From positions 139,783,745 to 139,847,744 of the forward strand of contig JAOWCC010001589.1 of assembly GCA_030867875.1 (NCBI GenBank): 64,000 nt of DNA, given 5' to 3'. The notes beneath the pieces were generated by a model that made no database searches, was not told the DNA's origin, and saw nothing but the letters and a program-made list of their open reading frames with translations. Each line of letters starts with the position of its first letter. Position 1 is the first letter of the stretch. Below, in pieces: positions 1 to 10,800 of this stretch. The position numbers and the translations under genes are program-made. This DNA is from Actinernus sp. WN-2022. Lineage: Eukaryota > Cnidaria > Anthozoa > Actiniaria > Actinernidae.

Positions 1-59
1 TAAAGGGTTGGGGCTTAAAGGGCTAAGGGTGACATGAAATGGCCCCTGTTCTGCGATTA

Positions 60-445
60 TAGAGGTGTACACCCCGGGGGGGGGGGGGACTCCCCATAAA
101 AATAGACGGGGGTGCTCGACCTATCTTTTAGGGGTTAAAATCGTTAGCAGTGCTATCTCTTAGGGGTCTTCCAAAGGTCTGCTATCTTTTAGGGGTCTCC
201 GAGACCCAAAATTTTTGTGGCCGAGACAAAATAGCGCTGGATCCTCGAGCATGAGACTCCACAAGTTGAATCGGTATTTACGGCTTCGATATAGAGTTTG
301 ATCCATCCGAATATTAAAGACGAGTTTATGGGGCAGAGCTTTGTCTCTTATTTCCTTTAGTTTGCACAAATTTGTCTTTTGGAGTGCTATCTTTTAGGGG
401 TGAATTTCATTTCTCACGTCGAGCACCCCCGTCTATTTTTATGGG

Positions 446-481
<36 letters not shown>

Positions 482-490
482 GGTGTACAC
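60..490. repeat. Foldback repeat with G/C homopolymer arms
   Basis: A stretch with poly-G, a CCCCATAAAAATAGACGGGG block and a GTGCTCGAC block (about 66-122) returns as its reverse complement at about 418-486, where the homopolymer is a C run at 451-479. The phrase CTATCTTTTAGGGG recurs several times between the arms. The proline-rich reading across the C run is an artefact of the homopolymer. No protein is recognisable inside. Confidence 0.6.
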
Positions 491-1236
491 ACACTTGTTG
501 CAGAAGGAACTTCTTGTGCTATTATCTTTTTAGTACAAAGCCATGCTGGCCAGTCACCAGGCATTGGTAGTACACATTTGTAAGTGAAGTTGGGGAGCAA
601 GTTGGAACAAGCAAATGTGTGATTCATTGCCATATTGTGGTACTCCATGCTTTTCAAGGTTCTCTCGAACTCATCCACTAGAGTACAGCTATCCAATTTG
701 CTGAACTCATCATGGGGCAGACCCCTGCAGACTATAATAAATTAAAAGCAGAATACATGCACATTAGGTTCTTTTAATTATAAAGTGTTCCTATAATTGC
801 AATCAAGTTTTTTGTCCCTGTTCAAAGCTCTCATAGATATAGAAAATTTTACAGAAAAACTAATTTCAAATGTAATACAATGTTCCCTATTTGATAGAGC
901 AGGTTTCAATTGAGTGTCGGAAGTTTTCGGTGATTGCTTTGGTTTTGCGTTTACTTAGCTTTTCTATTGGCTGTGAAAATGTTTTGTAATCAGTCGGCGA
1001 ATCAAATTCCAGAGTAAAACCAATCGTGGTTTTGGTCCGTCACGCCATCAATCCACGATTGCGTTTACTTTTCCTCCTGATTGGTTGCTTTCTCATGCCA
1101 GTGAAACCAATCGGTATTCACTTTAGTTCGTGATTGGTTCGTTGTAATTGCTTTGGTTTTGGTTTTACTACAGTCAATTGAAACCTGCTCTATACGGTAA
1201 ATACATATGCTAAAACATGATATAAGCCACTTGTTA
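491..1236. other. No gene recognised
   Basis: AT-rich DNA with only short random open frames. Related sequence blocks mentioning CAATTGA and GCAGGTTT occur near 900 and 1180 in opposite orientation, suggesting a decayed foldback, but I can assign no family. Confidence 0.4.
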
Positions 1237-1908
1237 AGCCCGGTTTCCATGTAATCGCTCGCGTCGCCACTGTCGTCGAAAAACGTGTCCGACGACAGCG
1301 CCAATATATGGAAACCTACTATCGAGCGACAGTGGCGATAGCTGCGACAGCGTATTTTCTAAATGGAAACCACTTTTAGTTTTAGTAGCGACGGTAGCGA
1401 CAGAAATGTGCCCCAAAATGCATTGCACGTGGAGCATTTGAAATATCCCACTAGATGCCATTCAACAAAATGGCATCTAGTGGGGAAGTAAATATCGTGT
1501 TATTCATGGAAGAAATTCAGAAATATGACTGTTTGTACAATAAGTACAGCAACGACTATAAAAACAAATATATAAAGATGAATTGCTGGTCAAAATTAAT
1601 CTGTGTTTCCTCTTTACTCTTTCGCCTATTTGTCGGCCTCTTTGCCTTCTACGCTGTATTGCAACGAGAATAAGACGATAGTAAGTCTGAAGCATGATTC
1701 TTTCATTCGCAGCCGCCATTTTTATATTTTCGCGCCAAAGTAATATTGTTATCTGTCCCAGGCTCTCCTACCGAGTTTTGTAAAACTGGACGACAGCGCC
1801 GATCATATAGAAACGGGTCATCGCTTTCATCGCTCGTAACATTTTTTTTGTGCAGGACACGTTTTTCGACGACAGTGGCGACGCGAGCGATTATATGGAA
1901 ATCAGGCT
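1237..1908. mobile_element. MITE with TTA target duplication (PIF/Harbinger-like)
   Basis: The left end starts AGCCCGGTTTCCAT and the right end is its near-perfect reverse complement. The inverted repeats run about 55 bp, sharing the block TCGCTCGCGTCGCCACTGTC. Both ends are flanked by TTA (1234-1236 and 1909-1911). The interior holds a further hairpin around 1450-1485 (CCACTAGATGCCATT and its complement). No transposase is encoded. A 3-bp TWA duplication is typical of PIF/Harbinger elements, which is the basis of the family call. A related partial copy lies at about 27000-27296. Confidence 0.65.
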
Positions 1909-1911
1909 TTA

Positions 1912-2426
1912 GGTATGACAATAATTCCTGTCAGTGAACTGCAGGGAGTTTCTAATGTCAAATTTCCCCCGTGCACATGTATGTTATAATTATATTAATT
2001 TTAGATTTTTTTTAAATGCACCTGAATTCTCTCATCTCCCTTTGTAGTTCATATGCTTTGAGCTGCTGGCATACCCTTAGCAGTGAACTTAGGAATGACT
2101 ATTATTGTTTTGGTTGTCCATCTAAAAGTAGCATCTCAATGTAGTCATTCACAATTACACCTCTACACACCTTTAGTTGGCCATTAATGGTTACTTTTGG
2201 GGAACTGTGGGATCTGCCCTCTACCCGGGATCTCAACTGGCTATATCTGAGGGTGGATGTCGATCGTGGCAGAGGCAATGTGAGTTGCTACAGATAGCTT
2301 AGCGTTGATTGGCATACGGATGGTACGTATGCTGTGAAAGTCATCCAGAAGATGACACCATGCATGCAATATTTGTCCTGTTAATTAACAAACACAGCAG
2401 AAGAAAAACAAAAAAGATCCTTTATT
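1912..2426. other. No gene recognised
   Basis: Spacer between the MITE and the Polinton-like element. No open frame resembles a known family and no structured repeat was seen. Confidence 0.4.
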
Positions 2427-2861
2427 AGTAGTAGGAGAGGCATGGAATTAGCCCGCTTTTTGGTGAGCTATGTAAATTTTTGGTGAGCTATGTTAATTTT
2501 TGGTGAGCTCTCATTAATTCGGATGACGTCACAGTCCTATTGTCCATTGAATTAATTAAGGAACTATTTTTTAGGGCGTACGCCCCCTAGCTTTTTGGTG
2601 AGCTATGTTAATTTTTGGTGAGCTCTCATTAATTCGGATGACGTCACAGTCCTATTCATTGAATTAATTAAGGAATGCGCTGCAGCGTACTTGATCAATA
2701 AAATTATTATTCCTGTGAATGAGGTCATCGATCTATTCGGGCATGTTTGGGCAAAGCCTATTGTTTGGTGTTGTCTATAAAATCAGAACATGTGTCTCCG
2801 AATCAGTACAACCCAAAGCCTTGAACAAGATCGAACGATTCTACACCTATTCGAAATTGAG
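2427..2861 (+). repeat. Left terminal inverted repeat of the Polinton-like element
   Basis: About 435 bp, paired with 5963-6392. It contains two copies of a block with TTTTTGGTGAGCTATGTTAA followed by GAGCTCTCATTAATTCGGATGACGTC-like sequence (one ending near 2545, one near 2655), a GGGCGTACGCCC palindrome near 2575, and the TATA-like CTATAAAATC at about 2774. The inner 60 bp diverge from the right copy before agreement resumes at 2841-2861. Confidence 0.8.
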
Positions 2862-3038
2862 GCGTCCAAAATAAAATATCCTTGGAAGAGGCCATAAATC
2901 CGAAGCATCTTTATGGGAGACGGCTCTCGGAAGATCATCCAAAACATCTTTAATTCTTGGTTCCTCTTCATCCTCACTCTCATCATCCGATGTGTCACTT
3001 TCTTCACTTTCCATGTCAATGTTTATCTTCATGTTCAC
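2847..3038 (-). CDS. Small acidic protein of the Polinton-like element
   Basis: A 63-residue reading frame. The N-terminal half is strongly acidic, with Asp/Glu/Ser runs such as ESEESDTSDDESEDEEE, followed by a short hydrophobic-aromatic tail. Its stop lies inside the left terminal repeat. Just upstream on the same strand is TATAAATAGG (3086-3095), a plausible promoter about 50 bp before the start. I do not recognise the family. The small size and TATA box fit a gene of the element rather than chance, but this is not certain. Confidence 0.4.
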   Translation of the reverse strand: MNMKINIDMESEESDTSDDESEDEEEPRIKDVLDDLPRAVSHKDASDLWPLPRIFYFGRLNFE

Positions 3039-3090
3039 CGCAGAGTGACTTCAGTAGCAAATGATCTTGAAAGATCTAAGACTCCCCTAT

Positions 3091-3391
3091 TTATACCAGA
3101 AGCCCAGTGAGAATAGGGGCTAACAAATGTTCAATAAATCCACCTCCCTCTTGCACTAGTAGTTGCTTCTTTTCTTTGATTGGAACCTCTGGATCCACGA
3201 GCTAGTGTATAAATAGAGTCTCTGTGTACCTCACTGATAGGTACATATCCTCTAACAACATTAGGTGTCACTTGGACGAGCGAATGTTCTTGTTCTGGAG
3301 ATGCCGTTTCGAGGAGAAATTGACGTTGATGGTAGGGGCAAGAAGTTAAGAGATGGAGAAAGCCACGATTTCTCTTTACTGTTCGAGACAT
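3091..3391 (-). pseudogene. Probable small virion-type protein of the Polinton-like element, frameshifted
   Basis: The 86-residue frame starts MSRTVKRNRGFLHLLTSC and contains a segment with LLETASPEQ, then VVRGYVPIS. This layout (basic start, helical middle, 'SPEQ' turn, then glycine-rich end) resembles small proteins I recall beside Polinton-like ATPases in invertebrate genomes. That comparison is from memory. The annotated frame stops at 3131. A neighbouring frame entered near 3165 stays open to 3091 and encodes a glycine-rich then hydrophobic tail, which suggests a single frameshift. CTATAAATAG at about 3424-3433 lies 35-45 bp upstream on the same strand. A pX-like minor capsid identity is inference only. 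Confidence 0.45.
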
Positions 3392-3490
3392 GGTTGAAAC
3401 TGATCTGAAATTTTCTTATGATGGCTATTTATAGTGAGGAGGAGGACGATATAAATTTGTGTTTCGGCTCATTCATACAAAAAAAATTAT
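3392..3490. promoter_or_regulatory. Divergent promoter region with two TATA boxes
   Basis: The short gap between the minus-strand gene (start 3391) and the plus-strand ATPase gene (first ATG 3491) holds CTATAAATAG on the minus strand (about 3424-3433) and GATATAAATT on the plus strand (about 3449-3458). Each sits at a promoter-like distance from the gene it faces. Function is inferred from position only. Confidence 0.5.
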
Positions 3491-4200
3491 ATGGTAAAGA
3501 TGGTTTTTAGACATTGCCAGAGTGTGGAGAAGAATTCTCAAGGAGTGATAATCTTAAACGACACATGGATAACAAACACAATTCCTTCAGATTTTCCAAG
3601 CCTAAGTCAACTGAGCCTGAAACCTCTTGTGACTCTTTTCAACTACAACATCCCTTCACATGTGTGGTTGCTGGTATGACAGGTTGTGGTAAAACGGTCT
3701 GGGTACAGAAGTTACTCGAAGAAGCCCATCAAACAATTTCCCGTCCACCCCAGAGGATTGTCTGGTGCTATTCACAGTGGCAGCCTGGGTATACAGCACT
3801 CCTTAGTACGGTACCTGATATCGAATTTGTGAAAGGAATCCCACCTGATATCGAGCAAGATCACTATTTTGATGTACATGTACGAAACCTGATTGTCATT
3901 GATGACCAGATGACTGAAACGGGAAATGATAATATAATTGTCAACCTGTTTACCAAAAGATCTCATCACCGAAATCTGAGTGTCCCCTACATTTTACAGA
4001 ACCTATTCCATCAGGGTAAAGGCAATCGCAGCATCAGTTTAAACAGTCATTACTTAGTGCTGTTTAAGAATCCACGTGACAAACTACAAATTTTAACACT
4101 GGCCAAGCAAATGTATCCCAGGCAGACGGAGTATTTTCTCAACAAGTACGAAAAGGCTGTTAGGAGACCTTATGGTTATTTGTTTAATTTGTCGACTTAA
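3491..4200 (+). pseudogene. C2H2 zinc finger plus A32-like packaging ATPase, one frameshift
   Basis: The main frame (3514-4200, 228 residues from a TTG) has no ATG. An ATG at 3491 opens a neighbouring frame that would supply the missing first zinc-finger cysteine, so a one-base loss near 3513-3517 is likely. Residues 1-25 then form a C2H2 finger (second Cys, then H and H in LKRHMDNKH). The ATPase follows: Walker A GMTGCGKT at about residue 54, Walker B LIVIDD at about residue 127, and a C-terminal helical region. Known: FtsK/HerA-type A32 ATPases package DNA in Polintons, adintoviruses and large DNA viruses. The zinc finger suggests DNA targeting, by inference. The enzyme core is otherwise intact. 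No other element gene appears in the same transcript besides the downstream basic protein. Confidence 0.75.
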
Positions 4201-4357
4201 AACCAAATACACCGGAGGGCTGTAGGTTAAGGACCAATGTTTTACCCGGTGAACAGCAACAACCACAAGAGATATCTAACGAGGATAGCGTTTGTAACGT
4301 ACTGTGTAAGTACGTCGAGCAGCAGAGCTTTATACAATTTCCCCACAAGTACAAAAA

Positions 4358-4960
4358 ATGCAAAGCTTGAAGGATGATACGAATAGGGTATTAAACCGTA
4401 ATGAGCTCAGTCAGACCCAGAAAGCAAGAAATTATGTCTAGCTTCAAAACAACTTTATGAGGTATAAACATCAAATGAATGACTAACCTGTACCTCCTAC
4501 AACTCTTTCACCTGGTATCACAACCCAGCCCCAAGAACAAGAAATAGCCGATACACCTATCACACCTATCACACCGCAACAAGTACACCTAGATTCACCT
4601 GAACCAGACAAAGTGCCGTATTCAGCAAAAGTATATCAGTCCCCAGCCACGAACATTTATTTGAGCTCACCAACCATACCGCCACAATTACACCTAGATT
4701 CGGCTGAACCAGCCACAATGCCCAATTCAGATATAACATACGAGTCCCCATTCCCTAATATTTCTTTGTCTTTGAGCTCTTCAACCAAAAAGCAACTCTC
4801 ACCGCTACGAAAACGAAGAAAACGCCGGCGTTTGGAATTCAAGAATTACTTGGATGATGATGCCGAAGAAAGTGTTGGACCTTATCTAAAAGCCGATCGC
4901 ATCAGGCGATCAATGCGAATTCGGAAGCGTTATCCCTACAAGTATGAACATTATCAATAA
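4358..4960 (+). pseudogene. Basic-tailed protein of the Polinton-like element, two stops
   Basis: One reading frame runs from an ATG at 4358 to the stop at 4960 (about 200 codons), broken by TAG at 4439-4441 and TAA at 4484-4486. The open part from about 4487 is rich in Pro, Thr and Gln, then Ser-Pro, then has a strongly basic cluster with RKRRKRRR, an acidic patch, and a second basic end with RIRRSMRIRKRYP. The layout suggests a DNA-associated structural protein. I do not recognise a family. It lies 158 bp downstream of the ATPase on the same strand. Confidence 0.5.
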
Positions 4961-5239
4961 AGCTGTATACAACAGTTAGCGTTGGGTCACGGTGGCATGG
5001 ATTTGCATTGTAAATCTTATCGCTTATCATGGTTTAAATCAATATAATCTTGTTCCGAGTAGTTTGTTTTGTTGATTATGTTAATTATAGTTCAGTTTTA
5101 GAGAAGAATTTGCATCTCAAGAGTTTTCCTCAAAACAATAGGTCCTTCAGTTATCGCTAATCCCTAAGAACAATAGCAGAGTTGATCTAATGAGTCATAG
5201 TGGATTTACTGTAAAGATTTATAAATATTCTGAACTCAC

Positions 5240-5563
5240 AATTGACCTATATCATTATGACGTCAAATCAAAACAATCTATTGTTTAAACGCTAAGGATC
5301 ACGGTCGTGGGAGGGGGACAAAACAGTAACAACACAAAGGAAATCTCTATCAAATGCATTTTGTAGAACGTAGAATAGCGGTAACAGCTACCAAATACGG
5401 TAAATATTGTGGGATAAACATTGATACAGCTGATATCTGGAAACCAGACAATTCGAAGTTAAATTTTCCTCAACAGAGCAGATTTAGTTCAAAATTCTAT
5501 TGTTCAAGTCGATTTTGTCCCTCTCATAAACAAGCCGTGACGTCATAATGATATAGGGTAATT
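5240..5563 (+). mobile_element. 324-bp MITE nested in the Polinton-like element
   Basis: Its ends are AATTGACCTATATCATTATG and the reverse complement (ends AATGATATAGGGTAATT), with a TGACGTC block next to each. A second copy of exactly the same length lies in opposite orientation at 34306-34629. Both copies keep the same 64-codon open frame (here 5354-5548), though at this degree of identity that need not mean coding. Family not assigned. Confidence 0.7.
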
Positions 5564-6168
5564 ATCTTATGAGTCATCAACTGTAAAGGAAAATAGCTAG
5601 CATGATAACTTCGAGATCCTAGCTTGTAGATCACTTCCATCTTGTTCACTTCTCAATTTCGAATAGGTGTAGAGTCGATTGATCTTGTTGCTACTCAATT
5701 TCTCGAATGTATTCAGGGCCGTTCGCTCCTAGTTTTATAGACGACCCCAAACAATAGGCTTTGCCCAAACGTGCCCGAATAGATCGATGACCTCATTCAC
5801 AGAAATAATAATTCTATTGATCAAGTACGCTGCAGCGCATTCCTTAATTAATTCAATAATGATATAGGGTAATTATCTTATGAGTCATCAACTGTAAAGG
5901 AAAATAGCTAGCATGATAACTTCGAGATCCTAGCTTGTAGATCACTTCCATCTTGTTCACTTCTCAATTTCGAATAGGTGTAGAGTCGATTGATCTTGTT
6001 GCTACTCAATTTCTCGAATGTATTCAGGGCCGTTCGCTCCTAGTTTTATAGACGACCCCAAACAATAGGCTTTGCCCAAACGTGCCCGAATAGATCGATG
6101 ACCTCATTCACAGAAATAATAATTTTATTGATCAAGTACGCTGCAGCGCATTCCTTAATTAATTCAAT
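5547..6168 (+). repeat. Direct tandem duplication, period 311 bp
   Basis: The sequence from AATGATATAGGG at 5547 recurs from 5858 with few differences (for example AATTCTATTG versus AATTTTATTG). The repeat unit joins the right end of the nested MITE to the inner part of the right terminal repeat, so the duplication arose after the MITE inserted. Confidence 0.8.
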
Positions 6169-6392
6169 GAATAGGACTGTGACGTCATCCGAATTAATGA
6201 GAGCTCACCAAAAATTAACATAGCTCACCAAAAAGGGGGCGTACGCCCTAAAAAATAATTCCTTAATAAAAATGGACAATAGAACTGTGACGTCATCCGA
6301 ATTAATGAGAGCTCACCAAAAATTAACATAGCTCACCAAAAATTAACATAGCTCACCAAAAAGGGGGCTAATTCCATGCCTCTCCTACTACT
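5963..6392 (-). repeat. Right terminal inverted repeat of the Polinton-like element
   Basis: Reverse complement of 2427-2861, about 430 bp, ending CTCCTACTACT. It includes the same GAGCTC/TGACGTC blocks and the GGGCGTACGCCC palindrome near 6237. Confidence 0.8.
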
Positions 6393-6592
6393 CTTACTGC
6401 AGCGCTTTATATAAACTACAAATGTAATATGTGTTTGATCAAGGCCATTGATGCTTGCGCTTCTTATATATTGTAACTGATCACAATGATAACAATGTGA
6501 TATTTACGACCTTTACAAATGTAGAAAACATGTAAAATGTATGTACCTGTAGGCATACACTAAGGTAGTTTAATAAAACAAATATTAAATAT

Positions 6593-6776
6593 TAGTATAT
6601 ACCACACCAGTGAATATCACTTTTCGCGCGCTCTCATTGGCTACTCAAACAGTGAATATGATTTCATATTCACCTCTGAGCAAAGCAGCGATCATCTCGC
6701 GCGAGGTTTTGTCCATTTGACAGAAAATAAAATAACTATTTGGTGCTGGCTATTCACCTGGAGTGTGGTATATACT
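6593..6776. mobile_element. Short MITE, 184 bp
   Basis: Ends TAGTATATACCACACCAG and the near reverse complement CTGGAGTGTGGTATATACTA, with GTGAATA/TATTCAC following inward. The interior has GAATATGATTTCATATTC, itself palindromic. No gene. Flanks 6393-6592 and 6777-7197 show nothing recognisable. Confidence 0.55.
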
Positions 6777-7197
6777 AAAAAAAAGCGGCTCGGTAAATAT
6801 CCACCACTATTCACCTCCACTTTGGTGAATAAGTGTTAATTATTTTGGCTGCATTGGATGTTATTTAACGTTATACAATGATTAATGACATGTGGGGTTT
6901 GCACTCTTTTCATTGAGTGGTTAACTTATACTATGAAACAATATTTTTTGCAGTACACTATTCATGAACATTTCAGTTGTGTAAGAGAGAGTTCCCCCTT
7001 GTTCTCATGTATACATCACTAAAGAGTGCGCACATGAAACTGAAATTGAAAACCAGTTCAAGCACATTTCACTAACAAAGAACTTATAATTTATTTTAAC
7101 TGGCAATACAGTAGCATTACAAATAGTGAAAGAACATTATATGCATACATGTAACCTTTTTCTCGAAGCTCAGATTTACAGATTTAAGGCCTTTATT

Positions 7198-8987
7198 ACT
7201 CGGGCTGCCTGTGGCAGCACCGAGTCTTAAAATGCAAGTGGTTTTTTTTTTTTTTTTTTTTTTTTTTTAGTTGGGTGTCGCAAAATTTCTGCGCATGCGT
7301 TAAAGGTCAAATTCATACCAATCAGATTGCACTGTGCTGGTCACGCAACAATCGCCAGGTTAATTTATTTACATAATTTAATACAGTAAAGCAAGATGGC
7401 GGAAGACCCGCGAGGAACTTTCTCTCTAATTTGGAGTCTCATCTCTCAAATGTAAGCGAAAGCCTTCCAACAGGCTCAGGATATTTCAACTGGCGCTATT
7501 GTCGGAGCCGAAGGACCGCGTTTTTTACCCAGATGGCCAGTGATTTTATTATACGACACGTACGACGACCTGAAGCCAGTGTAGGGGCCAGGATCCGGAA
7601 AGCTAAAATTCGAAGAAATACATATTGGAATCTATAAGCCATAGGCTCGCTGTGCTGCATTTAAAACATCCGAGGAGAACATCTTATTTTGGGTGAAGGC
7701 ACTTCAAGACCAATATTATGAGTCTCTTAAAAACTGTCAGAGATTTAAATTTACCGTAAGTTGGATCAGAGAGTATTGAGATCAAGTTATTTCGTTCCAG
7801 CGAGGATATTGACCTAGCGGAAACGGTACAAGCTGTCGAAGGATTTTACTTATAATCATCCACGTCTACTTAACAACAGGAATAGTTATGTGCCAAGGCA
7901 TGGGCAAAGATAGAGTTTCCCAGATTACAGATGAAAGTAGAGAACTTAATGAATGAAGAAACAGAGGTCACGCGCGACATGCTTGATAACATGAACATGT
8001 TCAACACTTTATGTTATACTAAGAAAACAAAACAAATTACAGAGCCTGCAAGTTCACAAGTCAATGAAAACCCCCAAGAGCCTGTAGTTTTGGATCAACA
8101 TATCCTTGAAACTCCAAAAGCAACATACACATGAGTCAAATTCAAACCGGAAGAGACGGAATTCTTTAGATTCTTCACGAGGATAAAAATATTTGTTAGC
8201 CCGCAATAAGAACTCTCTCGCTGCTTTAACGACCTTGATTTGTAACATGGAGGCTGACCTAACTGATATGGGTAATGAATTCTTACTCTCGTCACATCAA
8301 AACACGAATCAAGAAACCAAACTCAGTCATTTGGAAGACAAATTAGTGCAGCAAGATAATATATACAAGACCGAAATCAAGATGCTGTCATCTCGAATAT
8401 ATTATTGACCTAGAAGTTGAAAATGGCGAGTTGAAAGCGGATATAACTTAAAGCTGAGATCCGACTTTCAAACTTAAAAAAAAAATCAAGAATACAAAAA
8501 AGAAGACAATGTTCCGAGACTACCCAACCTACTGAAGCTTATCAGTTTGTTCAAGAGCCATATTTCTTACATGACAACCCGATCCCTATTCATCAGAATA
8601 CATTTTCTGTGCTAAATGACGAGAGTTTACAATCACCTGACCGACAACCCACTACTAAAGAAAGGGGACCATGAAGTACGGTAGTACGGTTAATTCTCGG
8701 GTTCAAAACAATGAATATATGCCTGCTCAAATGCAGTGTGTTAAACGAATAAGTAGTGTTTAAATTAAAAGGTCAACATACGAGAAAAAGAACTATTAAA
8801 TTACATATATACTAGGGGAGCAGAGAATGAAAGTCACCGCGCTACTGGCCACTCCTAAAGACTGCTAAATTCAGCTAATAATTCTTCCCTTTGGTTAATA
8901 TTAGAGGATTAAGAGGATTTCAAATGAAAGTGTATTTCATCTTCAATCTAATGTGGCCCGAGTGAAAGCCCAGATGGGCTCTTGTTT
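7198..8987 (+). mobile_element. Helentron-like non-autonomous element, copy 1
   Basis: The left end has a hairpin, ACTCGGGCTGCC...CACCGAGT, followed by a T run. The right end has GGCCCGAGT, the inverse of the left ACTCGGGC, then a short hairpin GCCCAGATGGGC and TCTTGTTTT. A second copy with the same ends lies at 54559-56506. Subterminal inverted repeats plus a 3' hairpin before a T-rich end fit Helentron-derived elements; this assignment is inference. Inside, frames at 7931-8134 and 8193-8408 encode Glu/Lys/Leu-rich coiled-coil-like peptides, broken by stops, whose origin I cannot name. Confidence 0.45.
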
Positions 8988-10800
8988 TAATTATGTTACA
9001 ATTTGTGCATACATGTTAGTACGTCACTATAAAACATGTTTTGTGATAATTATATGCTACAGCATTACTGCTATTAAACAGTGCAGGAGTAAATACTTGT
9101 AAATAGAAAATGACCAAGATCCCCATTCCATTTTACCTCTACTGTTCATGAAATATACCAATTTGATACTAGTATACCTAACAGGTAGTGAATGCTGCTC
9201 CGCTCAGTTGCACATTGGCAGGAAAAATATATTACTGGGTGATAAAAATGCCAAGGTGTTAGATGAATATATTTTGTAGTTTTGGGGCTATCATGCGACT
9301 GAATCCAGCTGTTTAAGCTGTGGTGTGTATCTCAAAAGTTGTCCCTATTTATTTTCATTTTGTCCCGACATATCAACGATCTCCAGGTAAATGCCTTGAG
9401 CCTACAATTCCCGACATTTTCTTAAGATTCCCGGCACAAAAAACTGCTGTTCTCCCCGGTGAAGTGTAAACACTGGAAATCAACTGTAATTGAGAATGTA
9501 ATTGTAAATGCTAATTGTGTTTTGAACCGGCTGCTTAACTTTATCGAAGGTCAATAGAAGAAAATTATTTGCTGCTCACCATCTTGAAAACAGGAGAGAT
9601 CTTGCTCTTTGGAAACTGATAGTTCACACAGAGTTCGCCTATACGTCAACAAATTCATGATTACACAAGGATCGCATACACAGAAATGCATTAAAGAACG
9701 GTTGAACGTAACAGCTCCAACAATGCAGATTCCACCTCGTGTAATGTCACGTGACGATCGGATCTGTGCAAAGCATTGTGGTAAAAAAAAAGACAATAGA
9801 AGTGATGCATTGTGATAAAAAAAGAAATCGAGATTTGGACCCGTTTCGGATTAGAACTGCTGCCTTGCTCACTCGCTTCAGGCTCGCTCGCTGCGGCAGC
9901 AATTATCTCTATTGCACTTTTTATCCTTGCATTTAGAATATCTGGATAGTTTTTCTGCATCGCGTTGCCGTGTAAGTCAATTGTTCTTGGTTACAGCTGA
10001 AGCCAAACACAGGAAGGACCACTATTCAGGGCAGAATTTGACAGTCCATGCTGATGGAGGTAGAGTCCAAGGTCTTTTGCAGTGCACATGTTTTCTGTGA
10101 TCTGAAATCAGTTGATAACACTACATGCAATTACTGCTGTAATTATTTACATCATTTAGGAAAGTTCAGTCAGCTTTGCAAAGGGATATAAGGCCATCAC
10201 AATAAAAAGTTTCGTTTGCCATGGCCATCGCCCGACCCAATGTTTTTGGAAAAGTTAAAAATAAATACTAAGCTTGACACCGACCCATTTTTTTCGGAAA
10301 GTTTTTTTTTTTAAACTACACCTCTTCCGAGCGCTCTACGTATTGGTTTCTTACCTTTCTCGTGCAAATTGTCAATCCAAAACTACTATAGACGAAATAG
10401 TAGTCGAGGAATACATGAAAACTTCAAGCCATCTTGGTTCCAGATCCCCTAACTTTTTCTTTTTGATCGACCGATCTACCATCACAAGAGAGAGGGCGAT
10501 GGCAAACGAAACATTTTACCGGGATGGCATAACATTATTTTTAGTCAATAGATTACCTGGCCGGACTAGCCTCTAACATTACAACAATGTTTCAGTACGT
10601 ATTCTTATAAAACTTTTATTTGTTAGAGCGCACATTTTCCATACAGTATATCTATTTATCAAATCGCATACATTTCCCATTGTCTGTACTCGTATTGATC
10701 ATATAAATGACGGCAAAAAATGTTCAAAACCAAAGTGCACTGCAAAGTTTTGGACATTTTATGGCGTCATTTCTATGATCAACGAGAAAGGCATCTAGAC
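8988..10800. other. No gene recognised
   Basis: No convincing coding frame. Open frames at 9550-9960 overlap on both strands and show no family features. This is where a Helentron Rep (HUH) domain would be expected, and I could not find its two-histidine motif, so the element appears 5' truncated or diverged beyond recognition. Confidence 0.45.

Larger units (their letters stand above)
2427..6392. mobile_element. Compact Polinton/Maverick-like element, about 4 kb
   Basis: Seen: long terminal inverted repeats (2427-2861 and 5963-6392) that begin AGTAGTAGGAGAGG and end with the reverse complement, so the element starts AG and ends CT. The 6-bp flanks are TTTATT (left) and CTTACT (right), matching at 4 of 6 with two T/C differences. 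Inside are a Walker-type packaging-like ATPase, a basic C-terminal protein and two small minus-strand genes. Known: Polintons have long inverted repeats with AG termini, 6-bp target duplications and an A32-type ATPase. Inferred: this is a small, non-autonomous or decayed relative. No DNA polymerase B, integrase, protease or major capsid gene is visible. An adintovirus-like or other virus-derived element is an alternative reading. Confidence 0.65.

Noticed and set aside
379..570. Proline- or glycine-rich proteins across the homopolymer at 451-479
   Set aside because: Products of a C/G run inside a foldback repeat; no conserved domain.
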